Assembly (NCBI GenBank): GCA_029338735.1
Contig: JAQYAY010000057.1
Span: forward strand, 1-64,000
Length of the DNA stretch: 64,000 nucleotides
Origin: Lachnospiraceae bacterium
Lineage (GTDB): Bacteria; Bacillota; Clostridia; Lachnospirales; Lachnospiraceae
Reading direction: 5' to 3'
Both the position numbers and the translations under genes were made by a program. Under the pieces are notes generated by a model that did not search any database, was not told where the DNA came from, and was given only the letters and a program-made list of their open reading frames with translations. The stretch's first letter is position 1, and the number at the start of each line of letters is the position of its first letter. Shown here one piece after another: positions 43,267 through 52,785 of this stretch.

Positions 43267-44144
43267 TATCTTCCCTGTTTCCGCATGAAGCTCTCAAAAA
43301 TAGTCCTTATTGAAAAGCTTCTGCTTTCTGCCTTCTCATTATTCATCAGGTGCTCTGCTATATCTGAGAAGCTCCTGGAGCTTCTGGCCTGTGGATAAGC
43401 AATGCTAACAATCTTCTGGTCCCTTACAGCCTTTTCAAGACTTGTATCATGAGGTATACAGCCGGCATAATCGACATCGCTGTCCAGAAACTGCTTCACA
43501 ACACTGGCCAGACGCTCATAGACCTTGTCACCGTCGCTGTCATTTCTCACCTTATTGGCTACTACGCTTAACCTGCTGAACTCCTTATTATATAAAGGAT
43601 TCAGGAAAAGAGCCTTCATCAGTGAATATGAATCTGTAATCGAGCTCGGCTCCGGTGTAGCCACGAGAAGGATCTCAGGTGAAGAAACTACGAAATCCAT
43701 CACATGATTCGAAATACCGGCTCCTGTATCAACTATTATCACGTCACACAGTCCGCTCAGCTGTCTTAATGACCTCACCAGCAGATGAATCTGGTCCTCT
43801 GTCAGATTGTTAAGAGACATTATACCGCTTCCGGCAGATATGAATCCTATATCCATAGGACCATTTGTGATCACATCAGAGAGCTGATGCCCCTTGAAGA
43901 TCACGTCACTCAGATTATGCTTTGGCAGGGTATTGAACATCACCTCAACATTTGCCAGACCGAAATCTGCATCAAAGATGATGACTTTTTTGCCCATTTT
44001 TGAAAAATTGACTGCGAGATTGACTGCGAGATTTGACTTCCCGACTCCTCCCTTGCCACTGGTGATGGTGATCACCCTGGCTGATTCAACGTTTCTCTGA
44101 TTCTGTGACTTAATGACGTTTCTAAGTCCCTCTGCCTGATCCAT
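43266..44144 (-). CDS. flhG: MinD-like ATPase FlhG (FleN/YlxH)
   Basis: This 292-residue ParA/MinD-family ATPase helps set flagellar number and place and activates FlhF. A short N-terminal segment rich in Asn and Gln (LRNVIKSQNQRN) precedes the deviant Walker A motif TSGKGGVGKSNLAVN; Walker B regions are IFDADFGLANVEV and VIIVDTGAGI. It overlaps flhF upstream and ycgR downstream by one base each, so these are made together. Confidence 0.96.
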   Translation of the reverse strand: MDQAEGLRNVIKSQNQRNVESARVITITSGKGGVGKSNLAVNLAVNFSKMGKKVIIFDADFGLANVEVMFNTLPKHNLSDVIFKGHQLSDVITNGPMDIGFISAGSGIMSLNNLTEDQIHLLVRSLRQLSGLCDVIIVDTGAGISNHVMDFVVSSPEILLVATPEPSSITDSYSLMKALFLNPLYNKEFSRLSVVANKVRNDSDGDKVYERLASVVKQFLDSDVDYAGCIPHDTSLEKAVRDQKIVSIAYPQARSSRSFSDIAEHLMNNEKAESRSFSIRTIFESFMRKQGR

Positions 44145-45556
44145 TATGCCCCTCCAAGTAGATTTTTTACCAGTTTCTGTGGATCTAATACTGCAAAATC
44201 CTCCGGGACATTCTGTCCATTAGTAATGTAGGATAAGCTTTTTCCGCTATATTGACGGATGTTGTACAGATTTCCATAGTTCGCTGTCTCATCAAGCTTT
44301 GTAAAAAGTAGTGAGAAATCGGTAAACTCACTATATGCATCTACAATATTTTTCAAATCATTATACTTGGTCGTAGCCGAAAGTACAAGATATATCTGTG
44401 CCTTATATTTTTCAGGAACAAGTGACAGAAGCTTCGAAAGTGCATCACGCTGCTTGTCATTATTATGTGAAAAGCCAACAGTATCAACGAATACTATGTC
44501 ATTGTCGCGGCTCTTTGCAAGTGATGGTATCAGATCATCAGGTGACATAAGCACTGTAATGGATACATCAAGTATATCTGCATATACAGACAGCTGCTTG
44601 GCTGCAGCAATCCTGTATGTATCTGCCGTTAGGAATGCGACTTTTTTCTTCTGATTGACCTTGAATGTACTTGCAAGCTTCGCAAGAGTGGTCGTCTTGC
44701 CGACACCTGTCGGCCCTACCAGGAATACCACGGCAGGATAGCCTGTATTCTCATCCAGTGAGATCTGCTTCGGCTGACCGATTTTAAGGACCATCTTCTG
44801 ATAAACATTGGAGATCAGGTAATCCATACTGTTGCCGGCCTCTATCATCGAATCTATATCACTCAGAAGTGTATTGATATATCTCTCATCGACCTCATGA
44901 TCTACAAGTGTATTGTAAAGCATCCTCGTAAAACCGAGATATGAACCGCTGCCTTTACCAGAATATCCCTCATCTTTGCTGGTCTTTTGTTTATCTTTTT
45001 TTACAGGCTCTTTAGCCTTTTTTTCATCATGATGAGCCAGGGCAGCACTAGCATTCAGCGGGACGAAATCCTTCATTTCCGGCTCTGGCTTCTTTTTAGT
45101 ATCAGATAGCCGCTCGGCTGGTGTCTCTATCACTTTGCTCACTTCTTCAAAAACACTCTTCAGATCATCTGCATTGATATCAGATCCTGAAGCAGGCTTT
45201 GCCGCAATATTCCCATGCTTTCTGTACTGATCTATGGCTGATGTCTGCGAAGAAACAGGCGGCAGAGGATGATTCAGATCTATCTTCTCATCTGCAACTG
45301 CTGAGAAATTCGGACTACCGGCCTCTTTATTTTTCTTGTCCACGGTAAATGGAGGCTTCTTATCTGCAGTTTCCTCTGTCTTGTAATCATCCTCGATCGC
45401 AGCGGTCACTTCATAGGTGCTCTTTCTGAATATGCCAAACAGACCACCAGGGCGAACTTCCCTGACGTTCATGATCACTGTAGAAGGACCCATGTCCTCC
45501 TTTGCCGCATTTATCGCTTCTTCTTTTGTCTTGCCTGTATACTTGTTTATCGTCAT
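44144..45556 (-). CDS. flhF: flagellar SRP-like GTPase FlhF
   Basis: This 470-residue GTPase of the SRP family marks the site of flagellar assembly. The N-terminal B domain (EAINAAKEDMGPSTVIMNVREV) is followed by a long variable linker (~65-210) and the NG domain with P-loop FLVGPTGVGKTTTLAKLAS, DTVGFSHN and FTKLDE. It overlaps the flhA stop by four bases (ATGA). flhA-flhF-flhG order is standard. Confidence 0.97.
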   Translation of the reverse strand: MTINKYTGKTKEEAINAAKEDMGPSTVIMNVREVRPGGLFGIFRKSTYEVTAAIEDDYKTEETADKKPPFTVDKKNKEAGSPNFSAVADEKIDLNHPLPPVSSQTSAIDQYRKHGNIAAKPASGSDINADDLKSVFEEVSKVIETPAERLSDTKKKPEPEMKDFVPLNASAALAHHDEKKAKEPVKKDKQKTSKDEGYSGKGSGSYLGFTRMLYNTLVDHEVDERYINTLLSDIDSMIEAGNSMDYLISNVYQKMVLKIGQPKQISLDENTGYPAVVFLVGPTGVGKTTTLAKLASTFKVNQKKKVAFLTADTYRIAAAKQLSVYADILDVSITVLMSPDDLIPSLAKSRDNDIVFVDTVGFSHNNDKQRDALSKLLSLVPEKYKAQIYLVLSATTKYNDLKNIVDAYSEFTDFSLLFTKLDETANYGNLYNIRQYSGKSLSYITNGQNVPEDFAVLDPQKLVKNLLGGA

Positions 45557-47619
45557 GAATCAGTTACCATTCCTACTGACTGAAGCTCGATATTCGACTC
45601 AATCTCATTATAAGATACTACTATCAGATCACTGTAATAGTCTTCAGAAATCTTCTTGAAATACATACGGACTATCGGTGACAAAACTACTATAGGTGTC
45701 TTTCCTGTATCTTCCATCTTTTTGATCTCGACACCGAGAGAATCCATAATTGCCTTGATCTTCTCTGGATCGAGAGTGATGTATGCACCCTGCTCCGTCT
45801 GCTTTACGGAACCCATGATCTCCTGCTCTACCTTAGGATCAACCGTGATGACCTGATTTGGCTCTGAAGAGTCAAAGAACTTTGCTGAAATAGCAGGCTT
45901 CAGCCCCTGACGTACATACTCCGTGAGTACATCTGTATCCTTGGTATTAGGCGCATGATCTGCCAGTATCTCGAATATAGACAGCAGATCCCTGATGGAA
46001 ATGCTTTCTGCCAGAAGATTTTTGAGTACCTTCTCGATATCTCCGAGTGACAGTTCCGCTGGAGTGAGTTCGTCGACAAGTGCTGGATTGGTCTCTTTGA
46101 GATTGTTGACCAGATTCTGTACATCCTGCCTTGTGAGGAGTTCTGCAATATGATTCCTGATGACCTCTGTCAGATGTGTAGCTATGATAGAAGGCGGATC
46201 AACTACCGTATATCCCAGTGACTCAGCCCTCTCACGCTGTCCCTCTGTGATCCAGAGTGCAGGCAGATGGAATGACGGCTCTGTAGTAGGAATACCTGTG
46301 ATCTCTTCCTCTACATATCCCGGGTTCATAGCCATGTAATGATCAAAAAGTATCTCACCTTCAGCAACCTGTACACCCTTTATCTTTATAATGTACTGAT
46401 TCGGGTTCAGCTGGATATTATCACGTAGTCTGATGATAGGAACTACAGTACCAAGCTCCAGGGCTATCTGACGCCTGATCATGACGACTCGGTCAAGCAG
46501 ATCTCCGCCCTGATTGACATCGGCCAGCGGGATGATTCCATATCCGAACTCGAGCTCGATCGGGTCTACATTCAGGAGTGAGACGACATTCTCAGGCTTC
46601 CTGATCTCTTCCGCCTGCGTCTCTTCTTCCTCTACCTGATTCTTGATATCCTCTTTGCCTATGGTCTTGCTCATACGGTTCGCAATGACAAGAAATGCTA
46701 CACCGAATCCGAGGAAAAGGACCTTGTTCAGAGGTGTAAATAATCCAAGGAGCATCATTACTGCTCCTACTACGTAGAGTACTCTTGGAATTCCGAAAAG
46801 CTGATGCATGAGCTGACCGGAGAAGTCAGCTTCCTTCGCGCCCTTCGTCACGAGAAGTCCTGTAGCAAGCGAAATAAGGATTGATGGGATTGATGATGAA
46901 ATACCATCACCTATAGTCAGAAGTCCGTATCTCTGAATAGCATCCTGAGCGGACATTCCCTGATTCACGATACCCATTATGGTTCCGCCCGCGAGGTTGA
47001 TGACAGTGATTATGAGGCCCGCATTCGCATCTCCTTTTACGAACTTCGTAGCACCATCCATGGAACCGAAGAACGATGATTCTTCCTGCAACTTGTCTCT
47101 CTGTCTCTTGGCTTCCTTCTCATCAATGGAACCGGCCGACACATCAGCCTCAATAGCCATCTGTTTACCAGGCATGGCATCGAGAGTGAATCGGGCTGTA
47201 ACCTCGGCCACTCGCTCAGTACCTTTATTTATGACGACGAACATGATGATAAGGATTATGATGTAGACGATAGCACCTATTATCAGATTACCTCCGCCTA
47301 CGAATGAACCGAAGGTCTCTACGACATTACCCGGCTGTCCGGTAGTAAGTATGAGTCGCGTTGATGCTACATTAAGTGAAATCCTGAATATTGTCGTAAG
47401 GAGCAGGAGTGTCGGATAAAATGACATATCCAGAGGCTCTATTACGAACAGTGAATTGACAAGTACTGTCATGGCAACAGCAATATTGAGCGCCAGACAG
47501 ATATCGAGAAGCCATGATGGAATCGGGACAATAAGAAAAATGACCGCAGCAAGAAGGTATGCTGTGACCGCGAAATCAGTAGACTTTATGCCTGTTTTCT
47601 TCGCAAGGACGTTATCCAA
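45553..47619 (-). CDS. flhA: flagellar export gate protein FlhA
   Basis: This 688-residue protein forms the ring of the flagellar type III export gate. Residues ~15-330 hold about eight membrane helices including the conserved FHIPEP-like region (seen as RFTLDAMPGKQMAIEADVSAG); the rest is the cytoplasmic docking domain for export chaperones. The start is TTG at 47617-47619, with GGAG 7-8 bases before it; two tandem copies of AAAGGAGTC precede it. The 135-base gap to flhB holds two heptamer arrays. Confidence 0.97.
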   Translation of the reverse strand: MDNVLAKKTGIKSTDFAVTAYLLAAVIFLIVPIPSWLLDICLALNIAVAMTVLVNSLFVIEPLDMSFYPTLLLLTTIFRISLNVASTRLILTTGQPGNVVETFGSFVGGGNLIIGAIVYIIILIIMFVVINKGTERVAEVTARFTLDAMPGKQMAIEADVSAGSIDEKEAKRQRDKLQEESSFFGSMDGATKFVKGDANAGLIITVINLAGGTIMGIVNQGMSAQDAIQRYGLLTIGDGISSSIPSILISLATGLLVTKGAKEADFSGQLMHQLFGIPRVLYVVGAVMMLLGLFTPLNKVLFLGFGVAFLVIANRMSKTIGKEDIKNQVEEEETQAEEIRKPENVVSLLNVDPIELEFGYGIIPLADVNQGGDLLDRVVMIRRQIALELGTVVPIIRLRDNIQLNPNQYIIKIKGVQVAEGEILFDHYMAMNPGYVEEEITGIPTTEPSFHLPALWITEGQRERAESLGYTVVDPPSIIATHLTEVIRNHIAELLTRQDVQNLVNNLKETNPALVDELTPAELSLGDIEKVLKNLLAESISIRDLLSIFEILADHAPNTKDTDVLTEYVRQGLKPAISAKFFDSSEPNQVITVDPKVEQEIMGSVKQTEQGAYITLDPEKIKAIMDSLGVEIKKMEDTGKTPIVVLSPIVRMYFKKISEDYYSDLIVVSYNEIESNIELQSVGMVTDS

Positions 47620-47658
47620 TGCCTGACTCCTTTGACTCCTTTGTATGTTCCTGGTTAG

Positions 47659-47758
47659 TTAAAAGTTAAAAGTTTAAAGTTAACAGATAGATATATACTA
47701 TATTCTAAACGTTTTGCTATCAACTTTCAACTCACAAGTCATAACTTTCAACTATCAT
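47659..47758. repeat. pair of inverted heptamer arrays between flhB and flhA
   Basis: On the plus strand TTAAAAG, TTAAAAG, TTTAAAG and TTAACAG (47659-47686) are followed after 30 AT-rich bases by CTATCAA, CTTTCAA, CTCACAA, GTCATAA, CTTTCAA and CTATCAT (47717-47758). The arrays are in opposite orientation and could form a long imperfect hairpin in the mRNA. The last unit contains the flhB stop codon. Confidence 0.85.
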
Positions 47759-48870
47759 CTCTTCCTCTTTTTATTATAAATTACCGCAAGTACCTCTGCA
47801 ACAGCCTGATAGAGTTCAGGAGGTATCTGCGCACCTATGTCAACCGTAGTATACAGTGCTCTTGCAAGAGGTTTATTCTCAACTATATCAATATTATTTT
47901 CTCTGGCGACATCCTTGATCCTCTGGGCTACAATTTCTTCACCCTTGGCCAGGACTACAGGCGCCTCAGATGAATGCTCGTCGTATCTGATAGCAACTGC
48001 TATGTGAGTAGGGTTAGTGATGACAACGTCTGCCTTCGGGACATCCTGCATCATACGACGCTGTGACACCTCACGCATCTTCTGTCTCTGACGGCCCTTG
48101 ATCTCAGGATCTCCTTCTGAATCCTTGTACTCATCCTTTACTTCCTGCTTCGTCATCTTGATATCATTACGGAACTTACGTCTCTGATAGATATAATCAA
48201 GAAAGCCGAGAGCCAGATACACAGCACTGATCCTAATCCCTGTATCAATTACGAGATTGCCGATCAGAGCGATTGCCTGATTCAGATCGAGCTGATACAG
48301 TATATAGATCTCATTCATATGACCTTTGATCACAGAATAGGCAACGAAAAATATTATGGCTATCTTTGCAATCGACAGCAGCAGATTCATAAGAGCCTGC
48401 TTTGAAAACATTCTCTTGAATCCATTCAATGGATTGAATTTATCGAGCTTGGGCTTTAAAGGCTCTGTAGAGATCTTGAACGAGAACTGCAGACCATTTC
48501 CCAGGAACGCGCTAAGAAATCCGGCAAGCATGAATGGCAGCATGATGATGAGCATCTGCTTGTATACATCCTGCATGACCCCGTGCATGGTTGCAATAGT
48601 TGGAAGCCCTCTTTCTGACGACATATATGAAGGAATCAGTCCTGAAAATACCCATCTGTATATTGCAACGAACTTTTCAGCCATCCAGCTCGCAAACACC
48701 CGGAGCATTATAAAGAGAACCAGCAGCTCAACGGCCATGCCGAGCTCCTGGCTCTTGGCTACAGATCCCTTTTTTCTTGTATCTGAAATCTTCTTGGCTG
48801 TAGGTTCCTCAGTCTTGTCCGAGAAGAATGTAAGGTCAAGAGGAATCAGCATTTTATACTGTGATGTCAA
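47755..48870 (-). CDS. flhB: flagellar export switch protein FlhB
   Basis: This 371-residue protein controls the export change from hook to filament. Four membrane helices lie in residues ~45-230; the cytoplasmic domain has the self-cleavage motif NPTH (VVITNPTHIAVAIRY). The N-terminal KTEEPTAKKISDTRKKGSVAKSQE is typical. The start is a TTG at 48868-48870 overlapping the fliR stop (TTGA), with GGAGG about ten bases upstream; an ATG six codons later has no such site. It ends at a heptamer array. Confidence 0.96.
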   Translation of the reverse strand: MTSQYKMLIPLDLTFFSDKTEEPTAKKISDTRKKGSVAKSQELGMAVELLVLFIMLRVFASWMAEKFVAIYRWVFSGLIPSYMSSERGLPTIATMHGVMQDVYKQMLIIMLPFMLAGFLSAFLGNGLQFSFKISTEPLKPKLDKFNPLNGFKRMFSKQALMNLLLSIAKIAIIFFVAYSVIKGHMNEIYILYQLDLNQAIALIGNLVIDTGIRISAVYLALGFLDYIYQRRKFRNDIKMTKQEVKDEYKDSEGDPEIKGRQRQKMREVSQRRMMQDVPKADVVITNPTHIAVAIRYDEHSSEAPVVLAKGEEIVAQRIKDVARENNIDIVENKPLARALYTTVDIGAQIPPELYQAVAEVLAVIYNKKRKR

Positions 48871-49655
48871 GAATGCAGTCCCTCCGCAAAATTACGCAGA
48901 TTAACTCTGACCTGCTCTGAAATCATGTCAACCACTTCAGGGAACAGGAACACCAGCAGATACATGATTGCAAATCCAGCCAGTATTTTCAGCTGCACAC
49001 CGATTGAGAACATATTCATCTGTGGGGCAACCTTGGCCATGATTCCTAGAATCACGTTCATGACGAGCATGACTGCAAAAACAGGAAGCATGATTCGAAA
49101 TCCGAGCAAGAACAGATTTCTCATGTATCTCGTCATTGCCTCAAGCAGCACATCGCTTCTGAATTCAGACAGACCTACCGGGATCAGAGTGAATGAATCA
49201 CACAGCGCCCTGATCAGATATCTGTGTAAACCTCCAACCAGCAGAAGCAATAATGTAAAATAATAGTACATATTTGCCGTGATAGTGATCTGGGTGTTCA
49301 TCGACGGATCAAACTCAGTAACCATCGAAAAACCGATATCCATATCAATTATATTGCCGGCAAACTGTACTATTGCACTGCAGATATTTGCTGAAAATCC
49401 AAGGAGCATTCCCGTGATAGCCTCTTTGAAAACAATCACTGCATACCCGATGACACTCGTGTACGTAGCCTGATACGAATCGACTCCCAATGTGCTTATC
49501 ATCATAAATGACAGCATCCCGGCCAGGCCGATCTTGGTCTGGTTCGGTACTCCTCTCATCGAGAAAAATGGCGCCGTAAATATGAAGCAGCTGATGCGCA
49601 CGAGTATCAGCAGGAAATATTCTATTACATCGAGATCAAAGGTGTAATAAACCAT
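48867..49655 (-). CDS. fliR: flagellar export gate protein FliR
   Basis: This 262-residue protein has about six membrane helices and forms the core of the export channel with FliP and FliQ. N-terminal LVRISCFIFTAPFFSMRGVP and central NIIDMDIGFSMVTEFDP are family hallmarks. It starts just after the fliQ stop with only a weak ribosome-binding site, so coupling to fliQ is likely, and it overlaps flhB by four bases. Confidence 0.97.
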   Translation of the reverse strand: MVYYTFDLDVIEYFLLILVRISCFIFTAPFFSMRGVPNQTKIGLAGMLSFMMISTLGVDSYQATYTSVIGYAVIVFKEAITGMLLGFSANICSAIVQFAGNIIDMDIGFSMVTEFDPSMNTQITITANMYYYFTLLLLLVGGLHRYLIRALCDSFTLIPVGLSEFRSDVLLEAMTRYMRNLFLLGFRIMLPVFAVMLVMNVILGIMAKVAPQMNMFSIGVQLKILAGFAIMYLLVFLFPEVVDMISEQVRVNLRNFAEGLHS

Positions 49656-49657
49656 TT

Positions 49658-49927
49658 CTACTTAATATAGACGTTGAAGTTCGACCACAGTGAAGTAATA
49701 TAGTTCACAAGATTGTTCATGATGAACGAGCCGAAAATCAGCAGAGCGATAAATATCGATATGATCTTCGGTACGAAAGTAAGCGTCTGCTCCTGAATTG
49801 AGGTAACAGTCTGGAAAATACTGATCACCAGTCCTACAACCATTGATATCAGAAGCATAGGAGCTGAATTGATGATGACGTTGTAGAAAGCGTCACGCAT
49901 AATGTCAAGTACCTGTCCCTCAGTCAT
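49658..49927 (-). CDS. fliQ: flagellar export gate protein FliQ
   Basis: This 89-residue protein has two membrane helices (about 15-40 and 50-75) and the conserved SIFQTVTSIQEQTLTFVPKI loop. The ATG at 49925-49927 follows AAAGGAG; an in-frame TTG at 49942 overlaps that ribosome-binding site and is rejected. It lies between fliP and fliR, the universal order. Confidence 0.97.
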   Translation of the reverse strand: MTEGQVLDIMRDAFYNVIINSAPMLLISMVVGLVISIFQTVTSIQEQTLTFVPKIISIFIALLIFGSFIMNNLVNYITSLWSNFNVYIK

Positions 49928-49942
49928 CTTTTCTCCTTTCAA

Positions 49943-50848
49943 TTACTGGAAAGTCTTGACAAGACTTCCAATCACGAGATTCCATCCGTCTGCCATGATG
50001 AACAGCAGTATCTTGAATGGCAGTGAAATCGTCGTCGGCGGCAGCATCATCATACCCATAGACATAAGAACCGATGCCACAACCATATCTATCACAATAA
50101 ATGGGATATAGATCAGGAATCCCATAATAAATGCACTTCTCAGCTCACTAAGAATAAAGCTCGGGATCAGCACATGCATTGGAACATCATCATAATCATC
50201 ATAGGTGATATTTGCAATGTCGCAGAACAGATTCAGATCCTTTGACTGGGTCTGACCATACATGAACTCCCTGAGTGGCTCCTTCGCTCTGTTGTATGCC
50301 TCCTGCTGGGTGATCTGCCCCTTGTCAAGCGGCTGTATCGCTCTCTCATTGATCTGTGAAAAAGTAGGCCACATGATAAAAAGAGTCAGGAACAGAGCCA
50401 GTCCGATGATGACCTGGTTAGGTGGAGATGTCTGCGTACCAATAGCGATTCGTACAAAGTGAAGCACTATTATGACACGGGTAAAGCTCGTCACCATCAC
50501 GAGAATCGATGGAGCAAGTGCCAGAACAGTCAGTACCAGAAGGATCCTGACAGTTGATGACAGTGTACCTGAATCACCATTAAAATTCAGCTCAAATCCA
50601 CCTGTAGACGGACCAGTCACTTCATTGGAAGTATTGGGAGAATCACCAGTTCCTCCATATTCACTGTTGGCAGGTGCTCTTCCATCAGCCTCTGCACGCT
50701 CATTTGTCGTACCCTCTCGGGCATTATTACTGTTCCTCGTAGAAGTAGCATATGCCGGCTGTGTCGTCATAAGAAAAACAGCGCCGCAGAAAGAACCTAA
50801 ACCGACACAGATAAGTATCATGAGAAGTATCTTCTTAAATTTCTTCAT
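49943..50848 (-). CDS. fliP: flagellar export gate protein FliP
   Basis: This 301-residue protein has a cleavable signal peptide (hydrophobic to ~30, then QPAYA), a Ser/Thr/Asn/Gly-rich periplasmic stretch (~36-95) that is longer than in enterics, and a membrane core with LTSFTRVIIVLHFVR-type and IDMVVASVLMSMGMMMLPP motifs. It forms the export channel with FliQ and FliR. It overlaps fliO by four bases. Confidence 0.97.
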   Translation of the reverse strand: MKKFKKILLMILICVGLGSFCGAVFLMTTQPAYATSTRNSNNAREGTTNERAEADGRAPANSEYGGTGDSPNTSNEVTGPSTGGFELNFNGDSGTLSSTVRILLVLTVLALAPSILVMVTSFTRVIIVLHFVRIAIGTQTSPPNQVIIGLALFLTLFIMWPTFSQINERAIQPLDKGQITQQEAYNRAKEPLREFMYGQTQSKDLNLFCDIANITYDDYDDVPMHVLIPSFILSELRSAFIMGFLIYIPFIVIDMVVASVLMSMGMMMLPPTTISLPFKILLFIMADGWNLVIGSLVKTFQ

Positions 50849-51237
50849 GAGTCTGCATCGTCCTTTCCACCGCGCCCTGCATATTTCTTAAACATTTCTC
50901 TGAATCTGCCGAAGTCTGGCTGCTGACCGTTGACCTTTGTATCATTCTTAAAGCTTATCTTGTCCTTGTCTATCTTGTCGATGAAAGTGATCTCATCCTT
51001 GCCGACACCAATTATATAATAATCTTCAGCACCGACCTTGATGATTGCTACGAACTTGTTGTTGGCCACCTTCATGGAATCCACAACCGCAAAATTCCCG
51101 ACCGACAGCTTTTTCTTCTGATAGCCTGCAATAAAATGGGTGGTAAAATAGCATAAAGCCACTACCACCACAAACATCAGTATCGCAACAATTAACTGTC
51201 CGGCACTTGCCAGACTGTCCGCCGATAAAAAGATCAT
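50845..51237 (-). CDS. fliO: flagellar biosynthesis protein FliO
   Basis: This 130-residue protein has one transmembrane helix (~14-33) and a small cytoplasmic beta domain (LSVGNFAVVDSMKVANNKFV, YYIIGVGKDEITFIDKI). FliO helps assemble the FliP ring. It overlaps cheY upstream and fliP downstream by four bases each. Sequence conservation of this family is low, so the call rests on size, topology and position between cheY and fliP. Confidence 0.9.
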   Translation of the reverse strand: MIFLSADSLASAGQLIVAILMFVVVVALCYFTTHFIAGYQKKKLSVGNFAVVDSMKVANNKFVAIIKVGAEDYYIIGVGKDEITFIDKIDKDKISFKNDTKVNGQQPDFGRFREMFKKYAGRGGKDDADS

Positions 51238-51596
51238 CCTACAACCTTTTTGACTGCTTCAAGAACTCGTTCCGCCTGGAACGGTTTTACGATGAAATCC
51301 TTTGCTCCGGACTGTATGGCCTCTATAACCATTGCCTGCTGGCCCATTGCTGAACACATGATGACATTGGCATTAGGATCCTCGGCCCTGATACCCTTGA
51401 GGGCTCCGATACCGTCCATCTCAGGCATTGTGATATCCATCAGTACGAGATCCGGCTTGGTCTCCTTGTACATCTCGATAGCCTTGACACCATTCTCAGC
51501 CTCACCGACTACATTATATCCGTTCTTTGTAAGGATATCCTTGATCATCATTCTCATAAATGCGGCATCATCACAGATAAGTATGTTCTTTCCCAT
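51234..51596 (-). CDS. cheY: chemotaxis response regulator CheY
   Basis: This 120-residue single receiver domain has the acidic pair in ICDDAAFMR, the phospho-acceptor Asp in LVLMDITMPEMDG, the Ser/Ala switch in IMCSAMGQQ, and the Lys in IVKPFQ. It is therefore fully competent, in contrast to the CheB receiver in the same operon. It lies between fliY, its phosphatase in the switch complex, and fliO. Confidence 0.97.
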   Translation of the reverse strand: MGKNILICDDAAFMRMMIKDILTKNGYNVVGEAENGVKAIEMYKETKPDLVLMDITMPEMDGIGALKGIRAEDPNANVIMCSAMGQQAMVIEAIQSGAKDFIVKPFQAERVLEAVKKVVG

Positions 51597-51615
51597 TCTT
51601 TCATCTCCTTGTTGA

Positions 51616-52785
51616 TTACTTTATTATCTCGGTGATCCTTACACCGAAAGATTCTTCAATGACTACTACTTCGCCTTTGGCAACATATTTTCCATTTACC
51701 AGAATGTCTACAGGTTCGCCTGCTATCTTATTGAGCTCTATGATAGTACCTGGTGCAAACTCAAGTATATCATGGATAGTCTTGTGTGTCCGCCCGAGCT
51801 CTACTGTGACCTCGAGAGGTACATCCATTATCAGGTCGATATTCTCATTCGACATTGCAGGGGTGATACCCTGTACAAACGGTGTAAACTGTGCCCCCTG
51901 TACATTGACCGGATTCTGTACCGGCTGCTGTGGCGGAGGATAGCTGCCCTGATTCTGCTGCATATACTGTTCCCCATTCTGAGGCTGCTGTACAGGTGCC
52001 TGAGGCTGTGGTTGTGGCTGCGGTGCCGGCTGTGAATATGAAGAGGTATCTTCAACTGTTGATGAAGAATCCTTTTCCATATTGCTGGTCACCAGATTGC
52101 ACATATCCTTTGCCAGGCTGATCGGATACAGCTGCATTATCTTTGAGTCCACCAGATCTCCAATGAGCATCTTGAACTCAATCTTTACAAAAGTTCCATT
52201 CAGGAAATCATCAATGTCCCCGCCATTTATCTGCTGGGTCAGGTCAATGAGATCTGACTGTGGTGGACTGATATCCACCGTCATATTGAGCATTGATGAA
52301 AGTGATGTAGAAGCTGAACCCATCATCTGGTTCATTGCCTCTGAGATAGCCGACAGATGAAGCTCGGTAATCTCACCATCTGTATTGGTTCCATCGCCAC
52401 CCATCATGAGATCCGTAATGATCTTGACATCATTCTCCTTGAGGATCAGGATGTTGGATCCATGAAGTCCTTTTGTATAGCTGATCTTCACCATGACACA
52501 GGGACGCTCATACACAGCTACTATGTTGTCCCAGGTGGCCATCGAGACCACAGGGGTGGAAATCTCTACCTTTTTATTGACCAGAGAAAAAAGAGTCGTG
52601 GCAGCCGTACCCATGCTTATATTGCCGACTTCGCCGATCGTATCGATTTCTTCCTCTGTCAGGGTATTTGTATTATCTGCAGGACTACTGTCCGCCGGGG
52701 CCTGAGTGTCAGATGAACCCTGATCACTCTGTGCCTTATTCAGAAGGGCGTTGATCTCGTCCTGGGATAGCATTGTATCCCCCAT
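51616..52785 (-). CDS. fliY: flagellar switch protein FliY (CheC-FliN fusion)
   Basis: This 389-residue protein has an N-terminal EINALL motif that binds CheY-P, a CheC-like phosphatase domain (~40-220) with both active sites intact (D-x3-E-x2-N in DTIGEVGN; S-x3-E-x2-N in SAISEAMN), a Gln/Pro-rich linker (~225-300), and a C-terminal FliN/SpoA domain (VPLEVTVELGRT). It removes phosphate from CheY at the motor. Either the ATG at 52785 or the one four codons later could be used. It abuts fliM. Confidence 0.97.
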   Translation of the reverse strand: MGDTMLSQDEINALLNKAQSDQGSSDTQAPADSSPADNTNTLTEEEIDTIGEVGNISMGTAATTLFSLVNKKVEISTPVVSMATWDNIVAVYERPCVMVKISYTKGLHGSNILILKENDVKIITDLMMGGDGTNTDGEITELHLSAISEAMNQMMGSASTSLSSMLNMTVDISPPQSDLIDLTQQINGGDIDDFLNGTFVKIEFKMLIGDLVDSKIMQLYPISLAKDMCNLVTSNMEKDSSSTVEDTSSYSQPAPQPQPQPQAPVQQPQNGEQYMQQNQGSYPPPQQPVQNPVNVQGAQFTPFVQGITPAMSNENIDLIMDVPLEVTVELGRTHKTIHDILEFAPGTIIELNKIAGEPVDILVNGKYVAKGEVVVIEESFGVRITEIIK

